A DNA stretch of 64,000 nt from positions 1,302,001 through 1,366,000 of the forward strand of contig NC_013521.1 in NCBI RefSeq assembly GCF_000024925.1. Reading direction: 5' to 3'. The notes under the pieces are model-generated. The model ran no database searches. It saw nothing but the letters and a program-made list of their open reading frames with translations, and had not been told where the DNA came from. Positions within the stretch are counted from its first letter, which is position 1; every line of letters begins with the position of its first letter. This stretch comes from Sanguibacter keddieii DSM 10542. Its GTDB lineage: Bacteria; Actinomycetota; Actinomycetes; Actinomycetales; Cellulomonadaceae. The translations under genes were made by a program, and so were the position numbers. Below are positions 44,223 through 52,875 of this stretch, one piece after another.

Positions 44223-45139
44223 CCACCCAGGCCACAGCCTCCGAGAGGCCTTCTGCCCGCACCGCACCCAGCACGCCTCGGAAGCGCCGCGACCGGCGCC
44301 CCAGCAGCGACAGCCGCCGGCTCACCCCACAGCGCTTCGTGCTCTACCTGACGCTCACCGTCCTCATGGGCGTGTTCGTCATGCCGCTGCTCTTCGCGCT
44401 CTCCGGCTCCTTCAAGGAGCGCGGCGAGATCTTCACGAACCCGCTGCAGCTGGTCCCGGGCTCGCCGACACTCGAGAACTACCGGAACCTGCTCACCCAG
44501 CAGCCCTTCTGGTCGTGGTTCGCCATGAGCACCGCCGTGGCGACCATCGCGACGGTCGTGTCCGTCTTCGTCTGCGCGCTCGCCGGCTTCGCCTTCGCCA
44601 AGTACCGGTTCCGCGGCAAGGGGCCGCTCTTCACCATCATGTTCAGCTCGTTGTCGATCCCCTTCGCGGTGATCCTAGTGCCGCTGTTCGTCCTGCTCGT
44701 GAAGTCCGGCCTCGGCAACCCGTTCTTCGCGCTCATCGTGCCGTGGGTCGCCCCGGCCTTCGGGATCTTCATGATGCAGCAGTTCATCGTGCAGTCTGTC
44801 CCGGACGAGCTCCTCGAGGCCGCGCGCATCGACGGCACGTCCGAGTTCGGGATCTTCTGGCGCGTGGTGCTCCCGCTGCTGCGGCCCTCCCTCGGGGCGC
44901 TCGGGGTGTGGAGCTTCCTGCAGAGCTACAACAGCTTCCTGTGGCCGCTCGTCATCGTGTCCGACGTCGACCAGTACACGCTGCCGCTCGGCCTCAACAT
45001 CCTCTACGGCTCCGAGAACCGCGCCTTCGACCTGGTCCTGGCCGGGTCGGTCCTCGCCTCGGTGCCGATGATCATCGTCTTCCTGCTGCTGCGCAAGCAG
45101 CTGCTCGAAGGTCTGTCCGCCGGGGCCGTCAAGGGCTGA
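44219..45139 (+). CDS. Sugar ABC transporter permease (MalG type)
   Basis: Second membrane subunit of the same importer, 306 residues. The N-terminal 35 residues are rich in Arg, Ser and Pro; six predicted helices follow. The docking loop is LLEAARIDGTSEFGIFWRVVLPLL. ATG 44219 overlaps the preceding stop. The end, LLLRKQLLEGLSAGAVKG, matches the usual MalG-type C-terminus. The GH42 gene follows after 100 bp of C-rich sequence. Confidence 0.92.
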   Translation: MTTQATASERPSARTAPSTPRKRRDRRPSSDSRRLTPQRFVLYLTLTVLMGVFVMPLLFALSGSFKERGEIFTNPLQLVPGSPTLENYRNLLTQQPFWSWFAMSTAVATIATVVSVFVCALAGFAFAKYRFRGKGPLFTIMFSSLSIPFAVILVPLFVLLVKSGLGNPFFALIVPWVAPAFGIFMMQQFIVQSVPDELLEAARIDGTSEFGIFWRVVLPLLRPSLGALGVWSFLQSYNSFLWPLVIVSDVDQYTLPLGLNILYGSENRAFDLVLAGSVLASVPMIIVFLLLRKQLLEGLSAGAVKG

Positions 45140-45148
45140 GACGCCGCC

Positions 45149-45210
45149 CGCGCTGCCCCGCCCCACCGCCCCGCCCCGCCCCACCGCACCTGCTCCGCAC
45201 CTGCTCCGCA
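45149..45210 (+). repeat. C-rich low-complexity stretch with short tandem repeat
   Basis: CCCCGCCCC/CCCACCG runs are followed by two exact copies of the 11-mer CCTGCTCCGCA (45189-45199 and 45200-45210). It lies between the permease and GH42 genes; no hairpin or promoter is evident. Confidence 0.6.
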
Positions 45211-45239
45211 TCACTGCACCGCACCACTGGAAGGACGTC

Positions 45240-47339
45240 ATGACACTCCCACCGAAGGTCCTGTTCGGCGCCGCGTACTACCACGAGTACCAGCCCTCGC
45301 CGCGGCTCGAGACCGACCTCGACCTCATGGTCGAGGCCGGGTTCTCGGTGATCCGCGTCGGCGAGTCCGTCTGGTCCACCTGGGAGCCCGAGGAGGGCCG
45401 TCTCGACCTCGAGTGGCTCGCCCCGGTGCTCGACGGCGCCCACGAGCGCGGCCTGAGCGTCATCCTCGGGACCCCCACCTACGCGGTCCCGATGTGGCTC
45501 GCCCGGCGGTACCCGGAGATCGCGGGGGAGCGCCGCACCGGGGAGCGCAGCGGGTGGGGCGCACGCCAGGAGGCCAACTTCACGCACGCCGCCTTCAGGT
45601 TCCACGCCGAGCGCGTCGTCCGCGCCGTCGTCGCGCGCTACGCCGACCACCCCGCGGTGATCGGCTACCAGGTCGACAACGAGCCCGGCAACGAGATCTT
45701 CCACAACCACGACGTCTTCGAGCGCTTCGTGGACGAGCTCCGCGAGACCTACGGCGACGTCGAGACCCTCAACCGCGAGTGGGGCCTCACCTACTGGTCG
45801 CACCGTCTCTCGACCTGGGCCGACCTCTGGACACCCGACAACAACGCCCAGCCGCAGTACGACCTCGCCTGGCGACGGTTCCAGGCGAGCCTGACCACCG
45901 AGCTCATCGAGTGGCAGGCCGACCTCGTGCGGACGCTCGCCCGCCCCGAGCAGTTCGTCATGACCTGCCTGTCCTACGACCGTCCCGCCCTCGAGGACGA
46001 CGCCGTCGGCGCGGTCCTCGACGTCACGGCGGGTAACCCGTACTACCGGGTGCAGGACCACCTCGCGGTCCCGGCGACCGGCGACCCCGAGCAGAAGTGG
46101 TTCACCACCGGGACCTGGGCCATGTACCGCACGGCCGACCGCATGTACTCGACGCGGCAGGAGCCCTTCCTCGTCACCGAGACCGCGGCCGCGTCGATCT
46201 GGGGCTCGAACCTCAACGAGGCGCCGTACGACGGGCAGCTGCGCCAGGCCGCCTGGGCGCTCGTCGCCCGGGGTGCGCAGATGGTCGAGTACTGGCACTG
46301 GCACACGCTCCACTACGGCACCGAGACGTACTGGGGTGGCGTGCTCCCGCACAGCCAGCAGCCCGGGCGCATCTACGAGCAGGTCGCCGAGCTCGGCGCC
46401 GAGCTCGCGGCGGCGGGCCCGGTCGTCGCCGGGGCGGTGCCCGAGGCCGACCTCGGCATCGTCTACGACAACGCGAGCAAGTGGGCGATGGCCTTCCAGC
46501 CGCCGCTCGGCGACGACACCGAGCCGCTGCCGCGGTCCTACGAGATGATCGTCGACGCCTACTACCGGGGTGCCTTCGAGGCCGGGCTCCAGGTGCGGGT
46601 CGTCCACCCCCGGCACCTGTTCGACCGGCCCGCGGCCGAGGTCGCCGCAGAGCTCCCGACGCTCGTCGTCGCCGGCTTCTACGTGACGACCGACGCGCAG
46701 CTCGACTGGCTCGACGCCTACGCCGAGGCCGGCGGGCACCTCGTCCTCGGCATCCGCACCGGGTATGCCGACACCGAGGCCCGGGCCCGTCTCGACGTCA
46801 AGCCGTCACGACTCACCGAGGCCGCGGGCGTGATGTACGACGAGTTCTCCAACCTCCAGGTGCGTCTGCCCGTGGTCGCCCCGACGGGCAGCTCTTTCGT
46901 CGTCCCCGAGGGCGCGACGGCGGGCCGGTGGGTCGACGGCTTGAAGGTCGTCGGAGACGCCGAGCCTCTGCTCGAGTACGTCCACCCGCACTTCGGCCGG
47001 TGGCCGGCCGTCACCTCCGCGGCACGCGGGGCCGGGCGGGTCACCTACGTCGGGACCCTCCTGGACCCGACGACGACGGGCTCACTGCTCCGCTGGGCCA
47101 CCCCGGCCAGGGCCGCTGGGGAGTGGTCCGACGCCGCAGCCGCCCACCCGTCGGTCACCGTCTCCGGCGCGACGCTCACCGACGGCCGGACCGTGCGCTA
47201 CGTCCACAACTGGTCGTGGGAGACCGTCTCCTTCGTGGCGCCGCGCGACGTCAGCGACGCGGTCGACGGTCGTGCGCTCGCGGCGGGCGAGACGCTCGAG
47301 CTGGGCGCGTGGGACGTGCGCGTGCTCGTCGAGGGCTGA
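45240..47339 (+). CDS. Beta-galactosidase, glycoside hydrolase family 42
   Basis: GH42 enzymes hydrolyse terminal beta-galactosides, often from galactan or galacto-oligosaccharides. The 699-residue protein starts with FGAAYYHEYQPSPRLETDLDLM and has the acid/base Glu148 in GYQVDNEPGN and the nucleophile Glu314 in FLVTETAAAS. The trimerisation domain with its Rossmann-like fold follows (LVVAGFYVTTDAQLDWLDAYAEAGGHLV), then a small C-terminal beta domain. There is no signal peptide, so it works on imported sugar. GGAAGGA precedes the ATG. It is the last gene of the second sugar locus, before a terminator. Confidence 0.94.
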   Translation: MTLPPKVLFGAAYYHEYQPSPRLETDLDLMVEAGFSVIRVGESVWSTWEPEEGRLDLEWLAPVLDGAHERGLSVILGTPTYAVPMWLARRYPEIAGERRTGERSGWGARQEANFTHAAFRFHAERVVRAVVARYADHPAVIGYQVDNEPGNEIFHNHDVFERFVDELRETYGDVETLNREWGLTYWSHRLSTWADLWTPDNNAQPQYDLAWRRFQASLTTELIEWQADLVRTLARPEQFVMTCLSYDRPALEDDAVGAVLDVTAGNPYYRVQDHLAVPATGDPEQKWFTTGTWAMYRTADRMYSTRQEPFLVTETAAASIWGSNLNEAPYDGQLRQAAWALVARGAQMVEYWHWHTLHYGTETYWGGVLPHSQQPGRIYEQVAELGAELAAAGPVVAGAVPEADLGIVYDNASKWAMAFQPPLGDDTEPLPRSYEMIVDAYYRGAFEAGLQVRVVHPRHLFDRPAAEVAAELPTLVVAGFYVTTDAQLDWLDAYAEAGGHLVLGIRTGYADTEARARLDVKPSRLTEAAGVMYDEFSNLQVRLPVVAPTGSSFVVPEGATAGRWVDGLKVVGDAEPLLEYVHPHFGRWPAVTSAARGAGRVTYVGTLLDPTTTGSLLRWATPARAAGEWSDAAAAHPSVTVSGATLTDGRTVRYVHNWSWETVSFVAPRDVSDAVDGRALAAGETLELGAWDVRVLVEG

Positions 47340-47350
47340 TCCGGAGCGAC

Positions 47351-47380
47351 GTCGGGCCCCGCAGGCGAGCGGGGTCCGAC
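47351..47380 (+). terminator. Terminator after the GH42 gene
   Basis: GTCGGGCCCCGC pairs with GCGGGGTCCGAC (12 bp with one G-U) around a 6-nt loop. It may also serve the convergent ArsC-like gene. Confidence 0.75.
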
Positions 47381-47387
47381 ATCTGCC

Positions 47388-47804
47388 TCAGAGGCGGCGG
47401 CGCAGGTCGCCGACCCGTGCCCGGATGTCGTCCCGGACGAGGCGCATGCGCTCTGCGCCGGTGATGCCGCGGTCGGAGGGCTCGTCGGTGACCCAGGTCT
47501 CGAGAGGCGTGCCGTCCGGGGCCTGCACCTGGGCCTCGGTGCCGAGGACCACGACGAGGTCGGCGGCCTCGAGCATCTCGGGGGTCAGGGCCTTGGGGTG
47601 CTCGTCGCCGACACCGACGCCGATCTCGGCCAGCGACTCGACCGACTGCACGTTGAGCGCGGTCCCGGGGAGCGTGCCGGCGGAGGTGACGACGACGCTG
47701 TCACCGGCCAGGTCGCGGAGAAGGGCGGCGGCCATCTGCGACTTGCCGCCGTTCTTCTGGCACACGAAGACGACGTGCGGGGTGCGGGAGGTGGGGCTGG
47801 GCAC
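47388..47804 (-). CDS. Arsenate-mycothiol transferase-like, low-molecular-weight phosphatase fold
   Basis: A 138-residue protein of the LMW protein tyrosine phosphatase/arsenate reductase fold. The loop reads VVFVCQKNGGKSQMAAAL: the nucleophilic Cys is present, but the usual loop arginine is Lys. This resembles the GNGGKSQMAAAL loop I recall for the arsenate-mycothiol transferase of Corynebacterium glutamicum. ERMRLVRDDIRARV is also shared. It would couple arsenate to mycothiol for reduction, though phosphatase activity is possible. GTG 47804 has AGGAG upstream. No arsenite pump or ArsR is nearby. It diverges from a GNAT gene. Confidence 0.82.
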   Translation of the reverse strand: MPSPTSRTPHVVFVCQKNGGKSQMAAALLRDLAGDSVVVTSAGTLPGTALNVQSVESLAEIGVGVGDEHPKALTPEMLEAADLVVVLGTEAQVQAPDGTPLETWVTDEPSDRGITGAERMRLVRDDIRARVGDLRRRL

Positions 47805-47883
47805 GGGGACTCCTGAGAGGGCGAGGGGAGGAGAAGGGGCGGACACGATCCTCCCACCGCGCACCTGCCCGCGTCGCGCCTGC

Positions 47884-47889
47884 GAAGAT
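47884..47889 (+). promoter_or_regulatory. -10 element of the GNAT gene, leaderless type
   Basis: GAAGAT ends 6 nt before the ATG at 47896. Confidence 0.4.
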
Positions 47890-47895
47890 CGTCCG

Positions 47896-48366
47896 ATGAC
47901 TCTCGCACTGCGCCCGCTCGCGCCCCACGACCTCCCCGCCTGGATCGAGCGGAGCGTCGCCGAGTACGCGGCGGACCTCGTCACCATGGGTGCGACGCCC
48001 GCCGAAGCGCAGCGTCGCGCACGGGCGAGCATCGAGGACGACGTCGCCGAGGGCAGCCTCCCTGACGGGCACGTCGTCTTCGACCTCCTCGACGGGTCCG
48101 AGGCGCCGGTCGGTTACCTGTGGGTCGGCCCCGACACCTCAGACGACCCGACTGCCTGGTGGGTCTGGGACGTCGTGGTCGACACCGAGCACCGAGGCCG
48201 CGGCTACGGCCGGCAGGCGATGCTGCTGGGCGAGGACTACGCGCGCTCGCAGGGTGCCCGCACCCTCGGGCTCAGCGTCTTCGGGTTCAACACCGGCGCG
48301 CGACGCCTCTACGAGTCGCTCGGCTACGAGACCACGTCGGTCAAGATGGCCAAGACGCTCGCCTGA
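47896..48366 (+). CDS. GNAT family N-acetyltransferase
   Basis: A single-domain acetyltransferase of 156 residues. The acetyl-CoA loop is VWDVVVDTEHRGRGYGRQAMLLGEDYAR (Q/RxxGxG motif as RGRGYG), followed by FGFNTGARRLYESLGYE, a classical GNAT ending. The N-terminal half carries an amphipathic region PAEAQRRARASIEDD. The acceptor substrate is unknown. ATG 47896 is at leaderless distance from GAAGAT. It is divergent from the ArsC-like gene and converges on the glycosyltransferase gene. Confidence 0.88.
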   Translation: MTLALRPLAPHDLPAWIERSVAEYAADLVTMGATPAEAQRRARASIEDDVAEGSLPDGHVVFDLLDGSEAPVGYLWVGPDTSDDPTAWWVWDVVVDTEHRGRGYGRQAMLLGEDYARSQGARTLGLSVFGFNTGARRLYESLGYETTSVKMAKTLA

Positions 48367-48397
48367 CGCGCCGTCTGAGACGCGGGTACCACCGCCG

Positions 48398-49261
48398 TCA
48401 GGTCTGGGACCGGACGGACGCGATGCGCACGGCTGCGGCCATCCCGCCGTCACCGAAGCTGACCCGTCCGACGTCGAGCGCGGGGTCGTCGGCGACGATC
48501 TCCTCCCACGCGGCGAGCCGGGTGATCGAGGTCCGCTCGAGCCCGAGGAGCGCTGACTCCAGATGCGCGGTGAAGGTCTCCCGGTGGTTCGCGACGACCT
48601 GCGCGTAGCGTGCGAGCCGGTCCTCCATGCTGCGGACGTTTGCCGAGGCCGGGTGCGTGCGGTACCTCAGCAGAGGCTCGGGGACGACAGCCACCCGGGA
48701 CCCGTCGCGCCGCAGGAGCCGGAGGAAGAAGTCCCAGTCCTCGAAGCCCTGCCGCATCGACTCGTCGTACCCGCCGGCCTCTCCCCAGTGCGCCCGCCGG
48801 AACAGGGCCGACGCGGGGGCGGCGTTGCGCGGCAGGAACGCCTCGACGGTGCCGCCGGTGGGCTCGACGACGCCCTGGGCGACGCCGAACATCGACAGCC
48901 AGCTGGACGCCGCGACGGTGCTGTCGTCGGCGAGCAGCGCCAGGGTCTTCTCGACGAAGGTCGGCTCCCAGAGGTCGTCACCGTCGAGGACGGCGACGAC
49001 CTCGGTGCCCGACGCCGCGATCCCGGTGTTGCGCGCCGCTGAGACCCCGCCGTTCGGCTGGTGCAGCACGCGCACGACGGGGGCGGTCCCACCGAGGCGG
49101 GGGAGCCCGGCCAGCACCTCGAGGCTCTCCGGGGCGGTCGACCCGTCGTCGACCACGACGACCTCGTCGACCGGGTGGCTCTGCGCGAGCACCGAGAGGA
49201 CGGCGTCCTCGACGGTGCGCCCCTGGTCGTAGGCCGTGACGACCACCCCGACGGATGACAT
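48398..49261 (-). CDS. Glycosyltransferase family 2 protein
   Basis: A 287-residue GT-A fold glycosyltransferase. It has the nucleotide-sugar motifs VVVTAYDQGRTVEDAVLSVL, VVVVDDGST and the metal-binding DxD region AVLDGDDLWEPTF. QGFEDWDFFLRLL is the ED(W/Y) acceptor motif. No membrane segments follow, so it is probably soluble or peripheral. The sugar and acceptor are unknown. AGGAG precedes the ATG. It lies 36 bp downstream of the GntR gene on the same strand, so the two may be co-transcribed. Confidence 0.9.
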   Translation of the reverse strand: MSSVGVVVTAYDQGRTVEDAVLSVLAQSHPVDEVVVVDDGSTAPESLEVLAGLPRLGGTAPVVRVLHQPNGGVSAARNTGIAASGTEVVAVLDGDDLWEPTFVEKTLALLADDSTVAASSWLSMFGVAQGVVEPTGGTVEAFLPRNAAPASALFRRAHWGEAGGYDESMRQGFEDWDFFLRLLRRDGSRVAVVPEPLLRYRTHPASANVRSMEDRLARYAQVVANHRETFTAHLESALLGLERTSITRLAAWEEIVADDPALDVGRVSFGDGGMAAAVRIASVRSQT

Positions 49262-49297
49262 GGCTGCTCCTGACGTGCGTCTGGCTCGGGCGGACCC

Positions 49298-49930
49298 TCA
49301 GAGAGCGGTCGACGCCGCGGGGGCTGGGCGGAGACGCCGTTCTGCGCCCTCGAGGTGCTGGACGAACAGTGCTGCGAGCCGGTCAGAGTCGTGGGCGCGG
49401 AGGGCGTCGACGATCGAGCGGTGCTCGACGTCGGCCTGTTCCTTGCCCCCGAGGTCCTCGATGTTGCGACGGGAGTAGGGCTGCACGGCGCTCAGCAGCG
49501 AGGTGAGGATCGACGCGGTCCTCGGGAGCCCGGAGAGCACGTACAGGCGTTGGTGGAACGTGTAGTTGAGCTCCATCCACTGGGGGATCCGCGGCTCGTC
49601 GGCCATCGCGGTGGCCATCGAGTCGAGCTCCGCGACGGCGCGCTGCGTCGAGCTGTCGACGAGGGCCTCCGCGATGGTCGGCTCGAGGACCTTGCGCAGG
49701 CCGTACAGCTCGACGAGGTCGTCGGAGGAGAGCGTGCGGACCGTGGCGCCACCGCCACCGCGGATCTCGACGAGCCCGTTGGCCTCGAGGAGGCGCAGGG
49801 CCTCGCGGATGGGGTTGCGGCTGACGCCGAAGCGTCGGGCGAGGTCCTCCTGGACGAGCTGGGCGCCCTGGCCGAACTCGCCCTCTCGGATCGCGCGCGC
49901 GATCTGGTCCGCGATGAGATCTGGCGTCAT
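49298..49930 (-). CDS. GntR family regulator, FCD (FadR) subfamily
   Basis: A 210-residue regulator. The winged helix-turn-helix reads LVQEDLARRFGVSRNPIREALRLLEANGLVEI. The helical FCD effector domain has LYGLRKVLEPTIAEALVD, ELNYTFHQRLYVLSG and DVEHRSIVDALRAHD, containing Asp and His residues that usually bind a metal and a carboxylate ligand. The ATG at 49930 has AGGAGGGG upstream. It diverges from an MFS transporter gene, and the 139 bp between them hold several TGTCC half-sites, so it probably controls the MFS-esterase pair. Confidence 0.88.
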   Translation of the reverse strand: MTPDLIADQIARAIREGEFGQGAQLVQEDLARRFGVSRNPIREALRLLEANGLVEIRGGGGATVRTLSSDDLVELYGLRKVLEPTIAEALVDSSTQRAVAELDSMATAMADEPRIPQWMELNYTFHQRLYVLSGLPRTASILTSLLSAVQPYSRRNIEDLGGKEQADVEHRSIVDALRAHDSDRLAALFVQHLEGAERRLRPAPAASTAL

Positions 49931-49991
49931 CACCCCTCCTGTCGTGGTCGGGGCGAGATCGACCCCGATGCCACTGTACTCAGTGCGCGCG

Positions 49992-50020
49992 TTGTCCTCG
50001 CTGCGGACAGTGCGTACAGT
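49992..50020 (+). promoter_or_regulatory. Promoter of the MFS-carboxylesterase operon
   Basis: TTGTCC (49992-49997), a 17-bp spacer and TACAGT (50015-50020) form a good promoter. Transcription would begin near 50027, giving a leader of about 43 nt. Confidence 0.65.
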
Positions 50021-50036
50021 GAGGACATTCGTGTCC
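49993..50036. promoter_or_regulatory. Cluster of TGTCC/GGACA half-sites (probable GntR operator)
   Basis: TGTCC-N7-GGACA (49993-50009) overlaps the -35, and GGACA-TTCG-TGTCC (50023-50036) covers the expected transcription start. Four half-sites flank the -10. Confidence 0.55.
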
Positions 50037-50069
50037 GGCACTGGAGCCGGACCAGTTCGAAGGAGAGAC

Positions 50070-51389
50070 ATGATGGGTGCGAGACAGCGGCCGCACTTCG
50101 CCTGGATGGTCTTCGCGGCAGCGTGCGTCATCTCGTTCGTCGGTTTCGGCCTGACGCTCAACACGGCCAGCCTCTACTGGGGCTCCGTGAGCGAGGAGCT
50201 CGGGATCTCCCTCTCCGACGTCGCCCTCATGAGCACGGTGTCCGGCATCGCGGGCGCGGTCGCGCTCGGCGTGGCGTCGCCGCTCTTCGAGCGGATCAAC
50301 CTCAAGATCTTCCTCAGCATCATGGTCGTCCTGACCGCGTGCGCCTACTTCGCCTCGGCCGGTGCCACGAGCATCTGGGTGCTCTACGCCGCGAACCTCG
50401 TGCTCGGCGTGACGAAGGCCGTGGCGATCCTGCTCTCCGTGCCGATCCTGCTCGGGAACTGGTTCGAGAAGCACCTCGGTCTGGTCACCGGCATCGCAGG
50501 CGCCATGACCGCGGTGGGCGGAGCCGTCTTCAGCCCCATCATCGGCGACATCATCACCGACCACGGGTGGCGCTCGGCCTACGTGGTCACCGGAGTCATC
50601 GTCCTCGTGACGCTCCTGCCCTTCACCCTGTTCGTCACGAAGCTCCGACCCACGGGGGAGCAGCGACCGTTCGGCTTCGAGCCCAAGGACGGCGCGAACG
50701 TGACGCTCACGGGGATCCCGGCCCGGCGCGCGTTCCGGACCCTGCCCTTCGTGTGCTTCGCCGCGGTCGGCGTGATCCTGCAGCTCGCCGGCTCCCTCGT
50801 CCAGCACCTCCCCACGTACCTGACCCAGGGAGGCCTCACGCTCACCGCGGCCGCCGCGATCTTCTCCGCGCTGCTCATCGGGGCGTCGGTCGGCAAGTTC
50901 GCCATCGGTGCAGCGCTCGACCACATGCGACCGATGCTCGCGGTCGGGATCTTCACGCTCGTGGCACTGTTCGGCTGGTCTGGGCTGTGGGCGTTCTCGG
51001 GACAGCTGCCGCTGTCGGTCGCGAGCTTCTCGAGCGGGATGGGCCAGGCGATCAACCTCGTCGCTGTCGTCGTCCTCGTCCGCAACGTGTTCGGGGCGCT
51101 CGAGTACAGCAAGATCCTCGGTCCGATCCTCATGGTCGGGTCGCTCGCGAACGCGGCCGGCGTGTACGTGCACGGGCTCGTCTACGACAGCACCGGCAGC
51201 TACGACCTGTCGTTCGCGGCCAACCTGGTGATCTTCGTGGTGGCCTTCGGGATCCTCGCGGTGGCACTGCGTTCTGGGGCACGTCTCACCCCGTCCGATG
51301 CCGTGCCCGGTGCCTCGGCACCGGCGATCGACCCGGCGGGGGAGCGCGACGACGACGCTGCTCCCGTGTCGCCTGTGGTGACGCGATGA
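50070..51389 (+). CDS. Major facilitator superfamily transporter
   Basis: A 439-residue secondary transporter with twelve predicted helices. The opening PHFAWMVFAAACVISFVGFGLTLNTASLYWGSV and the VTGIAGAMTAVGGAVFSPIIGDII helix resemble carboxylate or oxalate/formate-type MFS members, but the substrate cannot be fixed. A 45-residue hydrophilic tail follows the last helix. GAAGGAG (50059-50065) supports an ATG at 50070; a second ATG follows immediately. Its stop overlaps the esterase start (ATGA), and a divergent GntR-type regulator lies upstream. Together they suggest uptake of an ester or organic acid. Confidence 0.88.
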   Translation: MMGARQRPHFAWMVFAAACVISFVGFGLTLNTASLYWGSVSEELGISLSDVALMSTVSGIAGAVALGVASPLFERINLKIFLSIMVVLTACAYFASAGATSIWVLYAANLVLGVTKAVAILLSVPILLGNWFEKHLGLVTGIAGAMTAVGGAVFSPIIGDIITDHGWRSAYVVTGVIVLVTLLPFTLFVTKLRPTGEQRPFGFEPKDGANVTLTGIPARRAFRTLPFVCFAAVGVILQLAGSLVQHLPTYLTQGGLTLTAAAAIFSALLIGASVGKFAIGAALDHMRPMLAVGIFTLVALFGWSGLWAFSGQLPLSVASFSSGMGQAINLVAVVVLVRNVFGALEYSKILGPILMVGSLANAAGVYVHGLVYDSTGSYDLSFAANLVIFVVAFGILAVALRSGARLTPSDAVPGASAPAIDPAGERDDDAAPVSPVVTR

Positions 51390-52849
51390 GCGACGACGTC
51401 TCCCGGCCGGACAGCGGCCGAGCGCACCAGGACCAGAGCGCAGGGGTCCGCAGCTGGCTCGGCATCCGCTACGCGACCGCCGAGAGGTTCCGCCCGCCGG
51501 TCCTGGTCGAGCTCGACGAGAGTGCCCCGACCTCCGCCTACGGGGCCGCCCCGTTCCAGACCCCGCCTCCGGTGCCTCCCCTCGGGGCAGAGCCTGACGA
51601 GGACTGCCACTTCCTCAACGTCTGGGCTCCGGAGCACGTCACCGACGAGCCGCTGCCCGTCTACGTCTCCGTCTACGGCGGTGGCTTCGAGCACGGCGCA
51701 GGGTCGGCCTGGACTCAGGACGGCGCCGTCCTGGCCGCGACCGGGCGCGTGGTCGTCGTCTCGCCGAGCTACCGGGTGGGAGCGCTCGGTTTCGTGTCGC
51801 TCGACGCGTACGGGTCCCCGTTCGAGGGGGCCCACAACCTCGGGCTGCAGGACCTGGTGACGGCGCTCGCCTGGGTCAAGGAGAACATCCGGGCCTTCGG
51901 CGGAGACCCAGACCAGGTCTGCGTCGTCGGTGAGAGCGCCGGAGGGTTCCTCACGGCGGCGCTCCCCGCCGTCCGGGCTGCTGACGGGCTGTTCGCACGT
52001 CTGTCCGTCCACTCCGCCGGTGCCTCGCGCATCGTCCCGCCGCAGCGGGCGGAGTCGATGGCAGCAGACCTGCTGAGCGACCTCGGGGCGACGGACGAGC
52101 TCGCTCGTCTGATGGGTGTGCCGGCCGCCGACCTGGTCGACGCCCAGAGCAGGATCGTCGCGAGAGACATCGGGATCCGCAACGGCCCCTCGCCGCACGC
52201 GCTGGGTGTCGTCGACGACTCCGCGTCCCTGGCGCCTGTGCTGTCTGAGCACCCCCTCGAGAGCTTCGCGTCGGGGCGGGTCGCCCACGTCCCGCTCCTC
52301 GTGAGCGCGACGCAGGACGAGATCGCGCTGTTCCGAGCGGCTGCTCAGGACACGTTCGACCCCGACAGCCTCAGCGCCGTCGTGGCGGAGGTGACCTCGT
52401 GGGGCGTCGGCGACGAGCGTGCCCGGCGCCTCGTCGACGGGTTCTCCGCGACCCTCGGCGAGGGCGCCTCGCCAGGAGAGATCAGAGAGCGGATCCTCAG
52501 CGACTACGTCTACCGTCTGCCGGTCGTGCGTCTCGCCCAGACGCACGCCGCGTCGGGCGGGCAGGCGCACCTCCTGCTGATCGGCGGTGCCGACGGCCTG
52601 CCCGCCGGGCACGCCTGCGACGTACCTGGGTTGATCGGACGGCACCTTCCCGACGCGTCAGCGGCTGCGGTGAGGCGTGACGACCAGCTCACCGATGCCG
52701 TGCTGGACTTCGTCACCGGTGATGGCCCGTCCTGGGGGTGCACCGAGGTCGACGAGCTGCGGGCGCACGGGATCGGTGAGCTCCGCGAGGACGCCACGGC
52801 CCAGCTCCGGACCGTCCTCGAGGTCTGGGACGGGATCCCGCGCCCCTGA
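51386..52849 (+). CDS. Type B carboxylesterase
   Basis: An alpha/beta-hydrolase of the carboxylesterase/lipase type B family, 487 residues. The oxyanion motif is SVYGGGFEHGAG, the nucleophile Ser is in CVVGESAGGFL, the acid is likely in LVSATQDEIALF, and the His in PAGHACDVPGL. EDCHFLNVWAP is the conserved N-terminal block. No signal peptide is present, so it would act in the cytoplasm on an imported ester. It overlaps the MFS gene by 4 nt, which supports a common catabolic role under the GntR regulator. Confidence 0.9.
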   Translation: MSDDVSRPDSGRAHQDQSAGVRSWLGIRYATAERFRPPVLVELDESAPTSAYGAAPFQTPPPVPPLGAEPDEDCHFLNVWAPEHVTDEPLPVYVSVYGGGFEHGAGSAWTQDGAVLAATGRVVVVSPSYRVGALGFVSLDAYGSPFEGAHNLGLQDLVTALAWVKENIRAFGGDPDQVCVVGESAGGFLTAALPAVRAADGLFARLSVHSAGASRIVPPQRAESMAADLLSDLGATDELARLMGVPAADLVDAQSRIVARDIGIRNGPSPHALGVVDDSASLAPVLSEHPLESFASGRVAHVPLLVSATQDEIALFRAAAQDTFDPDSLSAVVAEVTSWGVGDERARRLVDGFSATLGEGASPGEIRERILSDYVYRLPVVRLAQTHAASGGQAHLLLIGGADGLPAGHACDVPGLIGRHLPDASAAAVRRDDQLTDAVLDFVTGDGPSWGCTEVDELRAHGIGELREDATAQLRTVLEVWDGIPRP

Positions 52850-52875
52850 GGAGGGGGCGGCTGCCGCGGGACCGG

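Noticed and set aside
45149-45210. Short C-rich tandem repeats as a possible CRISPR or regulatory array
   Set aside because: Only two copies of an 11-mer exist, without spacers. It is simple low-complexity DNA.
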